From NCBI GenBank assembly GCA_015680685.1, contig MNCI01022151.1:598445-662444 (forward strand): DNA of 64,000 nucleotides. The letters are read 5' to 3'. The translations under genes and the position numbers were made by a program. The notes under the pieces are model-generated. The model worked only from the letters and a program-made list of their open reading frames with translations, had not been told where the DNA came from and ran no database searches. Origin of the DNA: Gnetum montanum. Lineage: Eukaryota > Streptophyta > Gnetopsida > Gnetales > Gnetaceae. Positions 1 to 9,824 of this stretch are shown one piece after another. Position 1 is the first letter of the stretch, and every line of letters starts with the position of its first letter.

Positions 1-640
1 AGACCCCTTAGACACAATAAACTATGGGAATTCAAAGCACACACCTTAGACAAAATAAATGGGCTACAATCACTAGTTATGGGACTAGAAAGACATGTTA
101 CCCATGCTTGAAGGTCCCCTCTAACTAAGGCATTTTTTCACTTCCTACTTCTCTTTTCTTCTCTAATAAGGAATAGTGGTTGTTCTATGGGAGCACTCTT
201 ATGTCTAAGGGTGGTGGATTGGTCTTAGAATGACAATGCAAATTCACTAAATGTGGTTGGTTTTGGTCTAGACTAAGGATGGATCTTATTAAGTCATTTA
301 ACCATAAAATTCACAAGGGCCTTCATGTAACCTTAATTAGGAACTCCATTCCATTCTCTCTCATCCATTTATGCTTTTTATGTTTCACATCACTACTATT
401 TTCATGTTCTTGTTCGATGTCCTGGTTTGATGTGTCAAAATCCTTAAGTAGTTTCTTCTAGGTTATTGTACTTAACCTTCCATAACCATTAATCATCCAC
501 GGAGCCCACGGACTCAGTTTGAAGTTATGCAAGGGTAATAAAAGGCCTGTGCCTACTTTGGGGAGTATCCACTTGCATATCTTTGGATGGGTTGGTTAAG
601 TTCTTTATCCTTAAACACTCTTACAATCAAATCCTTTTGT
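1..640 (+). repeat. Repeat A copy 1 (conserved noncoding block of Athila-like elements)
   Basis: The block contains AGAAAGACATGTTACCCATG near 86-105 and a GGGAGTATCCACTTGCATATC-like stretch near 560. The closest copy is 44110-44700 in E4. Reverse-strand copies lie in E2 (about 22900-23620) and E6 (about 55790-56640), and divergent copies in E1 and E3. In the complete elements it sits between the pol end and ORF3. The 60-codon ORF at 279-461 is not conserved between copies, so I treat the block as noncoding. Confidence 0.8.
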
Positions 641-1267
641 TTACCTCATCAATGACATCCAATTGTGTGCATCTTCACAACGTTTTTCAGTGAAACCTTT
701 TATTGCTACTATTGTAAATTCTTACACCCTCTTCAAGCATTTCATCCTATTTGAACTTTTTACAATTTAATGAACTACTTATCTATTTTACCCTATTTGT
801 TAATCTTTTTGCTAACACCCTAAAGGAATCAATCTACCACAATCACAACGTAGTCGAGTGTAACCACTAATGAGACAAGGTACTTACCAACTATGTGTTA
901 CATATTGCATACTAATTTACAATTTTTTTTTATTGTAGTGGGAAGCATGGACTAGAAGCGAGACTATCTTCACTAAGGATGATGTGGTAGTACCACACGA
1001 CAAGGGCCATTCATGATTGTTGGATCTTCTATCTCACTCTTCAGCTACCAAGGGGAGTGGATGTTAATTTCATCCAGGGAGTTCACTTCTCTTATCATGA
1101 AAATCTACTTTTATAAAAGATTATAATTCTATACACTTGGACACTTAGAGTTTGTTTGTTCCATTTGAGTTAGTTTTTATGTTAGTCAATAATCCCATAC
1201 GTTCCCAATATTTTTTATGAAACTTGTTCCTCCTCTTGTTCACTTGAGAATAAGTATTCATTTAGTC

Positions 1268-1276
1268 GTGGGGATA
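1268..1276 (+). other. Polypurine tract of E0
   Basis: GTGGGGATA lies directly before the TGATGAG that starts the LTR, in the position of the plus-strand primer. A PPT in front of what would be the 5' LTR of E1 shows that this LTR is also the 3' LTR of E0. Confidence 0.75.
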
Positions 1277-2223
1277 TGATGAGTCATCATTTGACTAGCT
1301 CTAATATTGGATATCCAATATTGGAAACTTGATATCGAATACTTGATATTGAAACCAATGATGTGTTATCAAATATCTAATATTGATGAGTCATGAATTG
1401 TTGGCTATGATATCGCACCCATGATATCACGTATGTGATATCACAGCCTAGACACGATATTGCAGCTTGTCTCCCCATCCATAAAGAAGAGGCAGGTTGA
1501 TTTGGAAAAAAAATTTGGTAAGTTTTAAGTTTTAAGTTTTAGTATTAAGGTAGGGACTTTTTGTTAGTTTTTCCTCTCAACCCTTTCCCCCAATGCATGC
1601 CCACAGTGTGATGATTGTAATTGTACGACATCCTTATTCGAGTGTAATGTACTTAGACACGCACATGGCTGGCAATAAAGATTGAGATTACTTCATCATT
1701 ACAGCATCCACTTAGCTTAATTATTTAATTATTATTATTATTTTTTACTTTCTTAGTTAATATCTCTCTACCCTTATCTCCTAGTAACGTGGAATGAGTA
1801 CGACTTAATCATGAGCATTTAAGTATGACTACTTGGTAACCCAGTAGCGTACCTGGGCCATGCACTTGGTAATCCCAATGGTAGTCATGCACAAGGTCTA
1901 AGATGTGTATGGATGATTAAAGAATAGATGCTCATCGTACTTAGGCTAGTTTAGATTCTCTCTCATCCTCTCTCCTAGCTTAGTTGATATTATTTCCCAT
2001 CATACCTAGGAGTAGCATTAGTGTAGGAACACATCATACACCTCACGCTAGACTAAACCATACGTGATAAAGCTAATACTAGTCCAGGTGGGAAGACATC
2101 AAACTATGATCTACGAGTAACTTTCTAGATACCACAACTAGTCTATTTGTGGAGTTTGACTGGATCGTACATGAAGTGCTTGTATTCGTATGGTTGAGTG
2201 CAGGGGTACCTTGCCACTCATCA
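1277..2223 (+). repeat. LTR shared by E0 (3') and E1 (5'), family A
   Basis: It begins TGATGAG and ends CTCATCA and aligns over most of its length with 8965-9824. It carries about 108 extra bases at its left end (TGATGAGTCAT occurs at 1277 and again near 1385), including a perfect 20-bp palindrome at 1303-1322. U3 holds several GATATC-type motifs near 1410-1460. The TATA region reads CATAAAGAAG instead of CTATAAATAAG as in the right LTR, so the promoter is decayed here. Confidence 0.85.
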
Positions 2224-2224
2224 T

Positions 2225-2242
2225 TGGCATTGTTGCCAGGGA
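2225..2242 (+). other. Primer-binding site (tRNA-Asp type) of E1
   Basis: TGGCATTGTTGCCAGGGA starts one base after the LTR. The complement of the plant tRNA-Asp 3' end, as I recall it, is TGGCGCCGTTGCCGGGGA; the differences are C-to-T or G-to-A transitions. Athila elements are commonly tRNA-Asp primed. Confidence 0.8.
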
Positions 2243-2364
2243 CGGTGCTAGTTATCTAGATTAGTTATATCCTACAAGGTTGCTATGTAGGAATTAACGA
2301 TATATCTTTTAGGAAGAAATAATTACAAAAATTCACATACAAATTCACACACAATTTCACTACC

Positions 2365-4350
2365 ATGCCTCTCCTACAAGACTACGGTAATGCCACATCT
2401 AGTGAGGCAATTCATTGGAGAACCAATGAATTATATGACAATGAAGATTGGAGTACAAAATCTAAGGTGGGGGTTTCTTATAAACATAAACGAAGGCAGT
2501 ATCATCCCAATGTGCAAGAACATAACTTACTCGATGACGACGAACCCCTATTGGCCACTACAAGCCTAACACAAATACAAGAGGCTATTCGAATCTCCCG
2601 TAGGCATCGTAAAGAGAGCCACCTACCCATGCTCGATTTAAACAGCTTTTCCAATTTGTTAGGAGGCTATGACTTAGATCCAAAACAACATTTACAAGCC
2701 TTCTACTATGCTTGTGCATGGAACAACATTGATAATGGTTGGAAAAAACTAAAGCTCTTTCCATGACACTCATTGGCCAAGCAAAAGTATGGTATAGATC
2801 GTTAAAACCAAATTCAATACAACGTTGGCCAACAATGGTAGAACTCTTTAACGAAAGACATCAAACTTATGCAAGAGTGTCGACCTTGAGGAAACAAATC
2901 CAAGAGTGGAAACAAGCACAACATGAACCCTTGGACATGGCCTTAGAAAGATATTATGCACTCTTAAACAACAGTCTAGGCCATGAGTTCTCCGAGGAAA
3001 GGCTAATGTACCATATCATTGATGGGCTTCATGATGAAACAAGAGAGACCCTAGGGATGTATGCCCAAGGTCAACTATAAGAACTATGAACCCATCAATT
3101 CCAAGAGCTTATTAATTGGGTAGCAAAAGAAGAAGGAGAAATGGCTAGATGGGAGAGTGTTGAAAAACATCAACAAGACCAAAATCTCAACTTAATAGAG
3201 GTCCATAATCACAAAAAGGAGAAATCAACCTATCTCAAGGAGGAAGAACCATCTTTGCCAGTACAACAATCATTAGATGAAATTGAGGCAAAGATCAATA
3301 AGATGCTAGAATGGATACATAAAAAGTGTGGAGAATATATCAATATTATTGGAGATAGAGTTTTGACAACCTGAGAAGCAGGAAAAAATATCATTAGACA
3401 ATCAAAAATAAGGGATGAAGAAAATAAGAGCTCAACTGCCAATCATACGTATGAATGCAACATTTTCCTGTATGATCACCCCAAGTGCCAGTGCCCAATC
3501 TTGTTACATTTATATGAGCACTGGGGAAGCACGTTACACCCAGAGTTCGTACAAAGATACTGTGTTCGATCACAGTGGCAACAATCCTAGTCGTGGGGGA
3601 AGCCATCCCTAAACTGGAGACATCCTTTGTATCATCCAAATCCAAATGCTTATTTAGTCCAACATCCTGTTTCCCCAACTGGGTCAACATACTCTATCTC
3701 GCCGTATTATCATTCTCCTCAATACTATCAGCCCATGTCCTCAACACAACCACGGCCTTGTGGACCTTACACTTCTTCTAAATTTCAATATTCTCATCCT
3801 TTTCCTCCTTCTACATCACCTCCAACTATTCCTAAAGTGTCTGTACCACAAAAATAACCCATGAATGTTACTTGTGCTACTATTGCCAACAGCAATGAGA
3901 GACCTCCTCAACATCAAAGGCATCCCTTCTTTAGACATGACCGTAGGAAGGGACAACCTAGTTCCAAGGCCGCTATATTCTCCAACTCAGCACAAGTCCA
4001 ACATTGTGGTGCATCCTTCTCCTCGAACCCAACGCCTCGTGTGACTTCATCAGGGCCACCAATTAACACTCCAACAACCATACGGCCCAATGAATACAGC
4101 CATGGAGGATGACATCTCGATCCTTGCATACCATCTTATGGTCTCAAGTATTATAGTGGGTCAACTCTTTACCCAAGAATCACATCTTATAAATTGTCCC
4201 ACTATGCTTACTATAATCAAGTGTGTGAACCCCAATGGGGTAAGTATGACCAAGTTTTGATCTTTCCAACATGCAAGGATCCTCATCTTTCATTTATTAA
4301 TCCTCACCATGCTCAACCATTTAGTTATGGGGGATATCCCCCATTCTAAT
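2365..4350 (+). pseudogene. gag: gag of E1 (Athila-like), broken
   Basis: Gag would form the virus-like particle and bind the element RNA. The first ATG that fits the family is at 2365; translation runs to 2766, then a one-base deletion near 2760 moves the frame to the one open at 2739-3080. In-frame stops at 3078 and 3087 sit where related copies read Q or R. The core (about 2620-3080) has the pattern of the retrotransposon gag domain: W-N-N-I-D, a Y-R-S-L-K-P helix, R-Y-Y-A-L-L and I-I-D-G-L. A charged region with coiled-coil tendency follows to 3374. A degraded knuckle with Y-D-H-P-K-C lies near 3450-3500, then a P/S/H/Y-rich tail to about 4350. An N interrupts the end at 4365. The homologue in E3 shows the deleted base. 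Confidence 0.85.
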
Positions 4351-4364
4351 AACAAGTAGGATTA

Positions 4365-4365
4365 N
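4365..4365. other. Single-N contig join
   Basis: A lone N just after the gag end. Other single Ns in this window coincide with flipped or misordered contigs, so the absence of pol here should be read with E3 in mind, which shows the same gag-to-repeat-A structure independently. Confidence 0.6.
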
Positions 4366-4539
4366 AGAAGGATCAAGAGGGAATGATTAGGATGTGACAT
4401 CAAGGGGACTTGTGGATTCTCTTTGGTGACATTTGTGAGAGTTATCACACAATGTGGTTGTACTAACATCCTTGTAGATCTAACACAAAATGGGAGTAAG
4501 AGTAATCACAAGGCACTCGAAAATCCAATGTTATTCTAG

Positions 4540-5150
4540 GGGGTCCCACCGGAAAGACATGCACCCATGCTTGAGGGTTGGCAGCTTCTCTAGATTTAGC
4601 ATTCAAAAAAAAAAGAGAAGAAAAAGTGCCATAAAGCAAAAATCACTCCTCCCTTAAACAAAATGCTAAGTGATCGTATGCCTTGTTGTTATGGTACTCT
4701 CATAGTCGCTTATCATGGGATGAAACAATGCGGTGTTACTAATCAGAGGAATGGACTTGGTGCTAATCTTGGAACGATGGGTTAATGACACATTAATCAT
4801 GATTTACATGCAGGATTCATTATTCCCTGGGTCAGCTACCTCATGTCCCAATCTCTATAATCCCTTCTATAGTTCATCTCATCTCGTTGTTCATGTAATT
4901 GTAGCTCATGTCTTGTGTAGCATGGAATTCTTACCTCATTCTGGTGATACTTACATGTGTGTGTTTTGTGGAACTAGTGTGGATTACATTTAACCCTTCT
5001 AGTGCCTATAGAAATTTTAAGGTGTGGTTACGCAAGGGCATTAGAGGCTGGAACCTGCCTTGGGGAGGACCCACTTCCATAATTTTTGTAATTTGCACTC
5101 ATAACACATCTTCCACACACCATCTATTACCCTCAACATATTATCAATGA
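4540..5150 (+). repeat. Repeat A copy in E1 (divergent)
   Basis: GAAAGACATGCACCCATGCTTGAGG-like sequence near 4550 and GGGGAGGACCCACTTCC near 5060 match the two ends of repeat A in E0 and E4. The middle (4733-4993) is shared with the E3 copy at 19430-19630, minus strand, including a stretch both would read as R-G-M-D-L-V-L-I-L-E-R-W. That is similarity between sister copies rather than proof of a protein. Confidence 0.7.
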
Positions 5151-5394
5151 TATTCTTTCCCTTATTACTATCCCTCCGATTCAAATGTTCCTATGAACCA
5201 TCACATAGCCTTTTTCTCCCCCTTACCATTCGAGGTCCTTATTGATAAATTCCACACCATCATAATTTTCGTGCCTTCAGAACTAGTTGAATTACCCTGG
5301 AACCCTTTCACACTCATCAAGATGTCCTTAGTTTACATCGTTTAATTTTAGAAAAATATTAAAAATTCGGTACATTCTATAAAGTGCCCTAACA

Positions 5395-5512
5395 TCAATA
5401 GGTCGTGATATTGTGGCCAACGTGATATTGCGTCCGCGCTATCGCATACGTGATATAGTGTCTGCGCTATCGCATACATGATATCGCATGCCAGAAATAT
5501 ATATATATGCGA
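5395..5512 (+). promoter_or_regulatory. U3-like module with GATATCGC motifs inside E1
   Basis: A cluster of GTGATATTGCG, GCTATCGCATACG and GATATCGCATG motifs, followed by an ATATATATATA run at about 5499-5512. The same kind of motif cluster, followed by TATAAATA, makes up U3 of the family A LTRs (about 8995-9082). Here it lies inside the element, roughly 485 bases before the ORF3 start at 5997. It could be an internal promoter for ORF3 or a captured U3 piece. It keeps many CpGs although the rest of the element is CpG-poor. Confidence 0.5.
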
Positions 5513-5996
5513 CCCCCCATGCTAATCAACATAATTTGCAACTGTTCACATGGGGAAAGTTTTTAAAATTTTTCTGTACGACTCACGATTGCACGTCCTT
5601 TGCTTTCATATCCAGAACTCACTTGCTGGTACTTCAATTTTCATTCCGTTTGAACCCACTTGAACTTGGAGTGTTTAGCTTAGTCATGAGAGAGTGGCAC
5701 ACGTTGAATAGTGCATAGATATTTTGAAATTCATCATCACCTGAAGGACATTATTAAGGGTAATTAGTTATAAAATTAAGGATAAATGCACCAAAAACAA
5801 TTTCATCTCCTTATACAAGGAAACTAGATTTGAAAACCACCTAAGCAAAGACGATTCAATATTATAATCTTTTGGGGATATTTTCTCCTAATAAGTCACA
5901 TGACAGGAAGATAAAGCAAATTCATTAAGGCAACCAATAAGGTATAACCTAACTTTGGTAATAACCTTACTAACGATTGGCCTCGTGTGATTACAA

Positions 5997-8770
5997 ATGG
6001 CCCCAAAATGTAGACAACAGGAAGGTCCTGCTCAAGGTGGGATCAAGCAACCTAGGAGAGGTGAAGGACAAGTTCCTACCAAAAAACATGTAGATCAAGA
6101 GGAACAATCATTTAGTATCCACCAAGAAGACTCTGCACTGTACAATCAAGGCAGGTGGAAGGAGGAGCTGCTGCAATGTCTGAATAAGGACAACATCTCA
6201 CGTTGCCCCAGGATTATGTTCAGGACATCCATGAAAGGTCCATATTTACTACAGTGATCATGGAATTAAACTTTAGACCTTTCATAGAATTTTCTCTGGA
6301 GGTCGTTAGGGATCACCTCAAAGGGTCCCCATTATGGCCTACCCTCTCTAAAAGTGGTGCTTGGTACTTAGGGGAAATGTACCAATTTTGGCACAACAAA
6401 GAACAAGGCACCACAGTTAACATTTATGGTGTGTCTGTTGATTTCTATGTTCAGGCCATTTTGAAAGTATTAAACCTTTCGAATATAGGGCCAAAGGTTG
6501 CTTAGTTGTCTACCCGCTTAGACCCTAATGCACGACGAGTTTGGTTAGACAGGACATATTGCAAGGAAGAGAAGACCTATGGGGAGTTGATGACGGAAGA
6601 GAAGATTTATTTCAAAATAGGGACTTATCACATCTTCTCTAAAAAAGGTTTAAAAATAATTTCAACATATGCAGCAAGAGGATGTTTAGTGTTGATGAGA
6701 AAGGTTAATGCTAACCTACCTCATCTATATTTTATGAAGATCCTAAGGCAGTTTGAAGAATGGAAGATAGGGAAGTTTGCGTTGCCCTTTCCTTGTCTTA
6801 TGATATCAGAGGATACACCAATGATGTCCTCCAAAAAGCCCAAAATGCTTCATATGTTGAACTGCTAAAGCCACTAGCTGCAAGGAAAATCACTGGTGAG
6901 ACGTTGGGGCTGGAACAAGAAAAAGAATAGATGGTAGGGCCAAATACAACTCAACTTGCAGGACCTAGCCAGCTTCCAGGCATGGGACCCAGTTAATAAT
7001 AAGAAGCAGAGTCTAGCATAGGCTAGTAGGATCAACCATTGCCATCGCCACAAGATTACAAACTGTCAATGAGCCATCTCAAGGCCATCGCTGAGACAGT
7101 TAGTTGGGGAAGTCGTGATGACGCAAATATCTTCTGCGTCATCAACGATGTTGTATAGCCTATGGTTTCTATGGATCATGCATGGGGTAAAGTGTCCATT
7201 TAGAAAGGAGGAGGAGAGAGTGCTTGGTCACAACAGATTTCAGGGAATGCTGCATCCTTTTAGGTGTAGTTGGAAATTGGTGAAGGGGCCATGGTGGTGG
7301 TCATGCAGCACTAGGATGCAGCAGGAGTCACAGAAGTCATCACAAACCACATTAAAGAATCATTCAATGTGCTTGTTGTGCCACCGACAGATCTTACAGG
7401 AGCACAGGATGCTCAAACTTTGGCCGATACCTTAATGACTCCTGTAGAACATGAGGATGTGCTTGACTGATTGCTATAAATAGGAAAGGTAATGACGTCG
7501 TTGTTTGACATCCCATAGGATGTTACAGTAATATAATCAAACCTCATTTACACCAAGGGGAAGCTGGTCATGATGGAGATGAGGACCGAGCACACTGAAG
7601 CATAAGTGCAAAGATTACAAGAAAGGCTCATGACCCTGCAAGCAACGTAGCGGGATCCTTCTCAATTCGTTCCCGCAGACCAGTTGGACACTTTCAGAAC
7701 CAAGAAACTTAATAAATTATTGATAGAGAATAAAACGGTAGCAGAAGAAAAAGAGAAAGCTGTTTGGGATACCTCTATGGCACAAGCATAAACTTACACA
7801 CACACTAAGGCACTCAAGGCCTTACAAGAGGAGAATAAAGAACTTGTTGCTAACAACGTTCGATTGACCTCTATGGAGAAACAAAAGAATGTTCTCGAGG
7901 AAAATTTTTAGTAGTTGCAAGAACAACTAATTAGGGTCAATTAGGATATGAACTATTTAGCCAGGGAAAATCGAACCCTCTTGATGGAGGAGGTACACGC
8001 CATCTATCAGAAGATAGCCATTGAAATAAGCATGTGGTAGAATGAGGCTAAATGACATGAGAAACTAAAGGAGCATTTCTGAGACTAGGTGGGGATGTAT
8101 AAACAAATCATCGAGAAGGAGATCCATATGGCTAGGGCCCACATCAATGCTCTTAGTGCTCAACACACTGACTAGCGGGCCATATTGGACACATACATGT
8201 TTGTCCACCAGGTGGAAGTTAAGAGCAGAGACTTGCAGATCCAGGACCTTACAGAGTACATGGAGTTGGCAAACCTGCGATATGCCAACCTTGCCATGTT
8301 AACAGTAGGGTGCCCAAGAACAAATCTTGAGTAATAGGTAGCCAACACCTACGTCAAATATGAAACATAATTTGCAGAATACAAGAAAACATTGCAAAAA
8401 TTGGAGGTTGCAAATTTTAAACTCGAGGTGGTTAAAGCAAGCTACTAGGGGCAGAAAGGTGTCGCAACAGACTTGGCTCAATGGCTCACAGAATTTCAAG
8501 AATATAAAGAAAAAATTAGAGCCTACGGGGAGGAACGATGGGTGTTTATGGCTTGGTATGTCAAAGCAAATAAAATGTTTCCACAACTATAGTGCCCATG
8601 GGAGGTGCCGACTCCATGAAACATCATAACATTAGCAGGATGGCATAGGATCCCCAAACTGAAGAGGAGAAACTCCAGGCCATACTTCAACACCATCAAA
8701 TCCCAAGACTTGGAGCACAAGATAAGGAAAAGGCACCCATGGAGGAGCCACCACCACCAGGAACTACATG
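5997..8770 (+). pseudogene. ORF3 of E1 (env-position ORF, coiled-coil protein), broken
   Basis: This third ORF lies between repeat A and the 3' LTR, where env-like genes of Athila-type elements lie. It starts at 5997 with M-A-P-K-C-R-Q-Q, conserved in E3 (M-A-P-K-R-R-Q-Q). Frame shifts near 6200, then is open to 6868 with one TAG at 6503. Residues from about 6260 to 6870 form a globular part with F-R-P-F-I-E-F, W-Y-L-G-E-M-Y-Q-F-W, V-N-I-Y-G-V-S-V-D-F-Y and L-P-F-P-C-L, the pattern I associate with the plant 'putative transposon protein' domain. From about 7560 to 8580 the sequence is rich in E, K, L and Q heptads and predicts a long coiled coil, broken by TAG codons mostly at former CAG. The end carries C-P-W-E-V-P-T-P. 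I see no signal peptide or clear membrane segment, so the 'env' name rests on position only. Confidence 0.75.
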
Positions 8771-8869
8771 AGTTCCACCCAATTTTGTAGTTATAGGACT
8801 TTCTTTTGCGTTCTTCATGTTGTGTCTTAATTTTGTTCTGATTTCACACTGCAACATGAATCCATTCTA

Positions 8870-8964
8870 GTCAGTCAATAATCCCATACCTATCCACTGT
8901 GTAATCAATGGAGCTTGCTCTCACTTTAACTCAAGGATGAGTTTTCATTCAGTCGTGGGGGGTA
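8870..8964 (+). promoter_or_regulatory. Conserved pre-PPT signature and polypurine tract of E1
   Basis: Two blocks, AGTCAATAATCCCATACC near 8872-8892 and GATGAGTTTTCATTCAGTC at 8937-8955, lead into GTGGGGGGTA (8955-8964), which abuts the LTR. Versions of both blocks precede the 3' LTRs of E0, E2, E3 and E4; E6 keeps the second. Only the PPT has a known job. Confidence 0.8.
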
Positions 8965-9824
8965 TGATGAGTCATGAATTGTTGGCCATGATATCGCACG
9001 TATGATATCACGTACGCAATATCACGTATGTGATTTTATAGCTTAGACGTGATATTGCAACTTGTCTTCTCATCTATAAATAAGAGGTAGGTAGATTTGG
9101 AAAAAATGTTGTTAAGTTTTTAGTTTTTAGTTTTAGTATTAAGGTAGGGACTTTTTGTCAGTTTTTCCTCTCAACCCTTTCCCCCAGTGCATGCCCGCAA
9201 TGTGATGACTGTAATTGTACAACATCCTTATTCAAGTGTGACATACTTGGACATGCATATGACCAGCAATAAAGATCAAGATTAGTTCATCATTACAACA
9301 TCCACTTAGCTTAATTATTTAATTATCATTATTATTTATTATTTATTATTTTCTTAGTTAATATATCTCTACCCTTATCTCCTAGTAACACAAAATGAGT
9401 ACGACTTAATCACAAGCATTTAAGTGTGACTACTTGGTAACCCAGTAGCGTACCTAGGCCATGCACTTGGTAATCCCAGTGGTAGTCATGCACGAGGTCC
9501 AAGATGTGTATGGATGATTAAGGAATGGATGCTCATCGCACTTAGGCTAGTTTAGATTCTCTCTCATCCTCTCTCCTAGCTTAGTTGATATTATTTTCCA
9601 GCATACCTAGGAGTAGCATTAGTGTAGGAACACATCATACACCTCACTCTAGACTAAACCATATGTGACAAAGCTAATACTAGTGTAGGTGGGAAGATAG
9701 CGAATTGTGATCTATGAGTAACTGTCTAGATACCACAAGTAGTCCGTTTGTGAAGTTCAACCGGATCGTGCGTGAAGTGCTTGTATTTGTATGGTTGAGT
9801 GCAGGGGTATCTCTCCGCTCATTA
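8965..9824 (+). repeat. 3' LTR of E1, family A
   Basis: It begins TGATGAGTCATG and ends CTCATTA (decayed CTCATCA). It aligns with 1385-2223 and, reversed, with the E3 5' LTR (28975-29413). U3 has GATATCGCA-type motifs at about 8990-9050. The end carries GGTTGAGTGCAGGGGTA, a U5 terminus shared with LTR families that differ elsewhere. Confidence 0.9.
9075..9082 (+). promoter_or_regulatory. TATA box of the E1 3' LTR
   Basis: TATAAATA follows the GATATC motif cluster in U3. TATAAATA occupies the matching place in LTRs of E2, E3, E4 and E6, and it marks the likely U3 end; the RNA start would be about 30 bases downstream. Confidence 0.65.

Larger units (their letters stand above)
1..1276 (+). mobile_element. 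E0: 3' internal end of an upstream Athila-like element
   Basis: This stretch is the last part of the internal region of an element that starts left of the window. It begins with a copy of the repeat A block, continues with about 600 bases of AT-rich sequence without an ORF, and ends with the same two blocks found before the 3' LTRs of E1-E4: a GTCAATAATCCCATAC-like block near 1183-1201, then a GATGAG-TTTTCATTCAGTC-like block (here ATAAGTATTCATTTAGTC) and a GTGGGGATA polypurine tract. ORF3 is not recognisable; a short stretch after a TTTTTTTTATTGTAG sequence near 940 may be all that is left. The LTR that follows is shared with E1, so the two elements are in tandem. Confidence 0.75.
1277..9824 (+). 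mobile_element. E1: pol-less Athila-like LTR retrotransposon (gag + ORF3)
   Basis: The element is bounded by two long direct repeats (1277-2223 and 8965-9824). A degenerate tRNA-Asp primer-binding site follows the first and a polypurine tract precedes the second. The internal region holds a gag pseudogene, repeat A, a U3-like module and ORF3. Protease, RT, RNase H and integrase are absent: the gag ends near 4350 and repeat A starts near 4540. It therefore could not have moved without enzymes from another element. Its left LTR is shared with E0, so no target duplication can be read on the left; the five bases after the right LTR are GATAT. E3 is a second, minus-strand copy with the same layout. 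Confidence 0.85.

Noticed and set aside
4733-4993. 86-codon ORF as a gene
   Set aside because: It lies in repeat A and its similarity to 19354-19629 (minus) is that of sister element copies; repeat A in E0 and E4 does not keep the frame.
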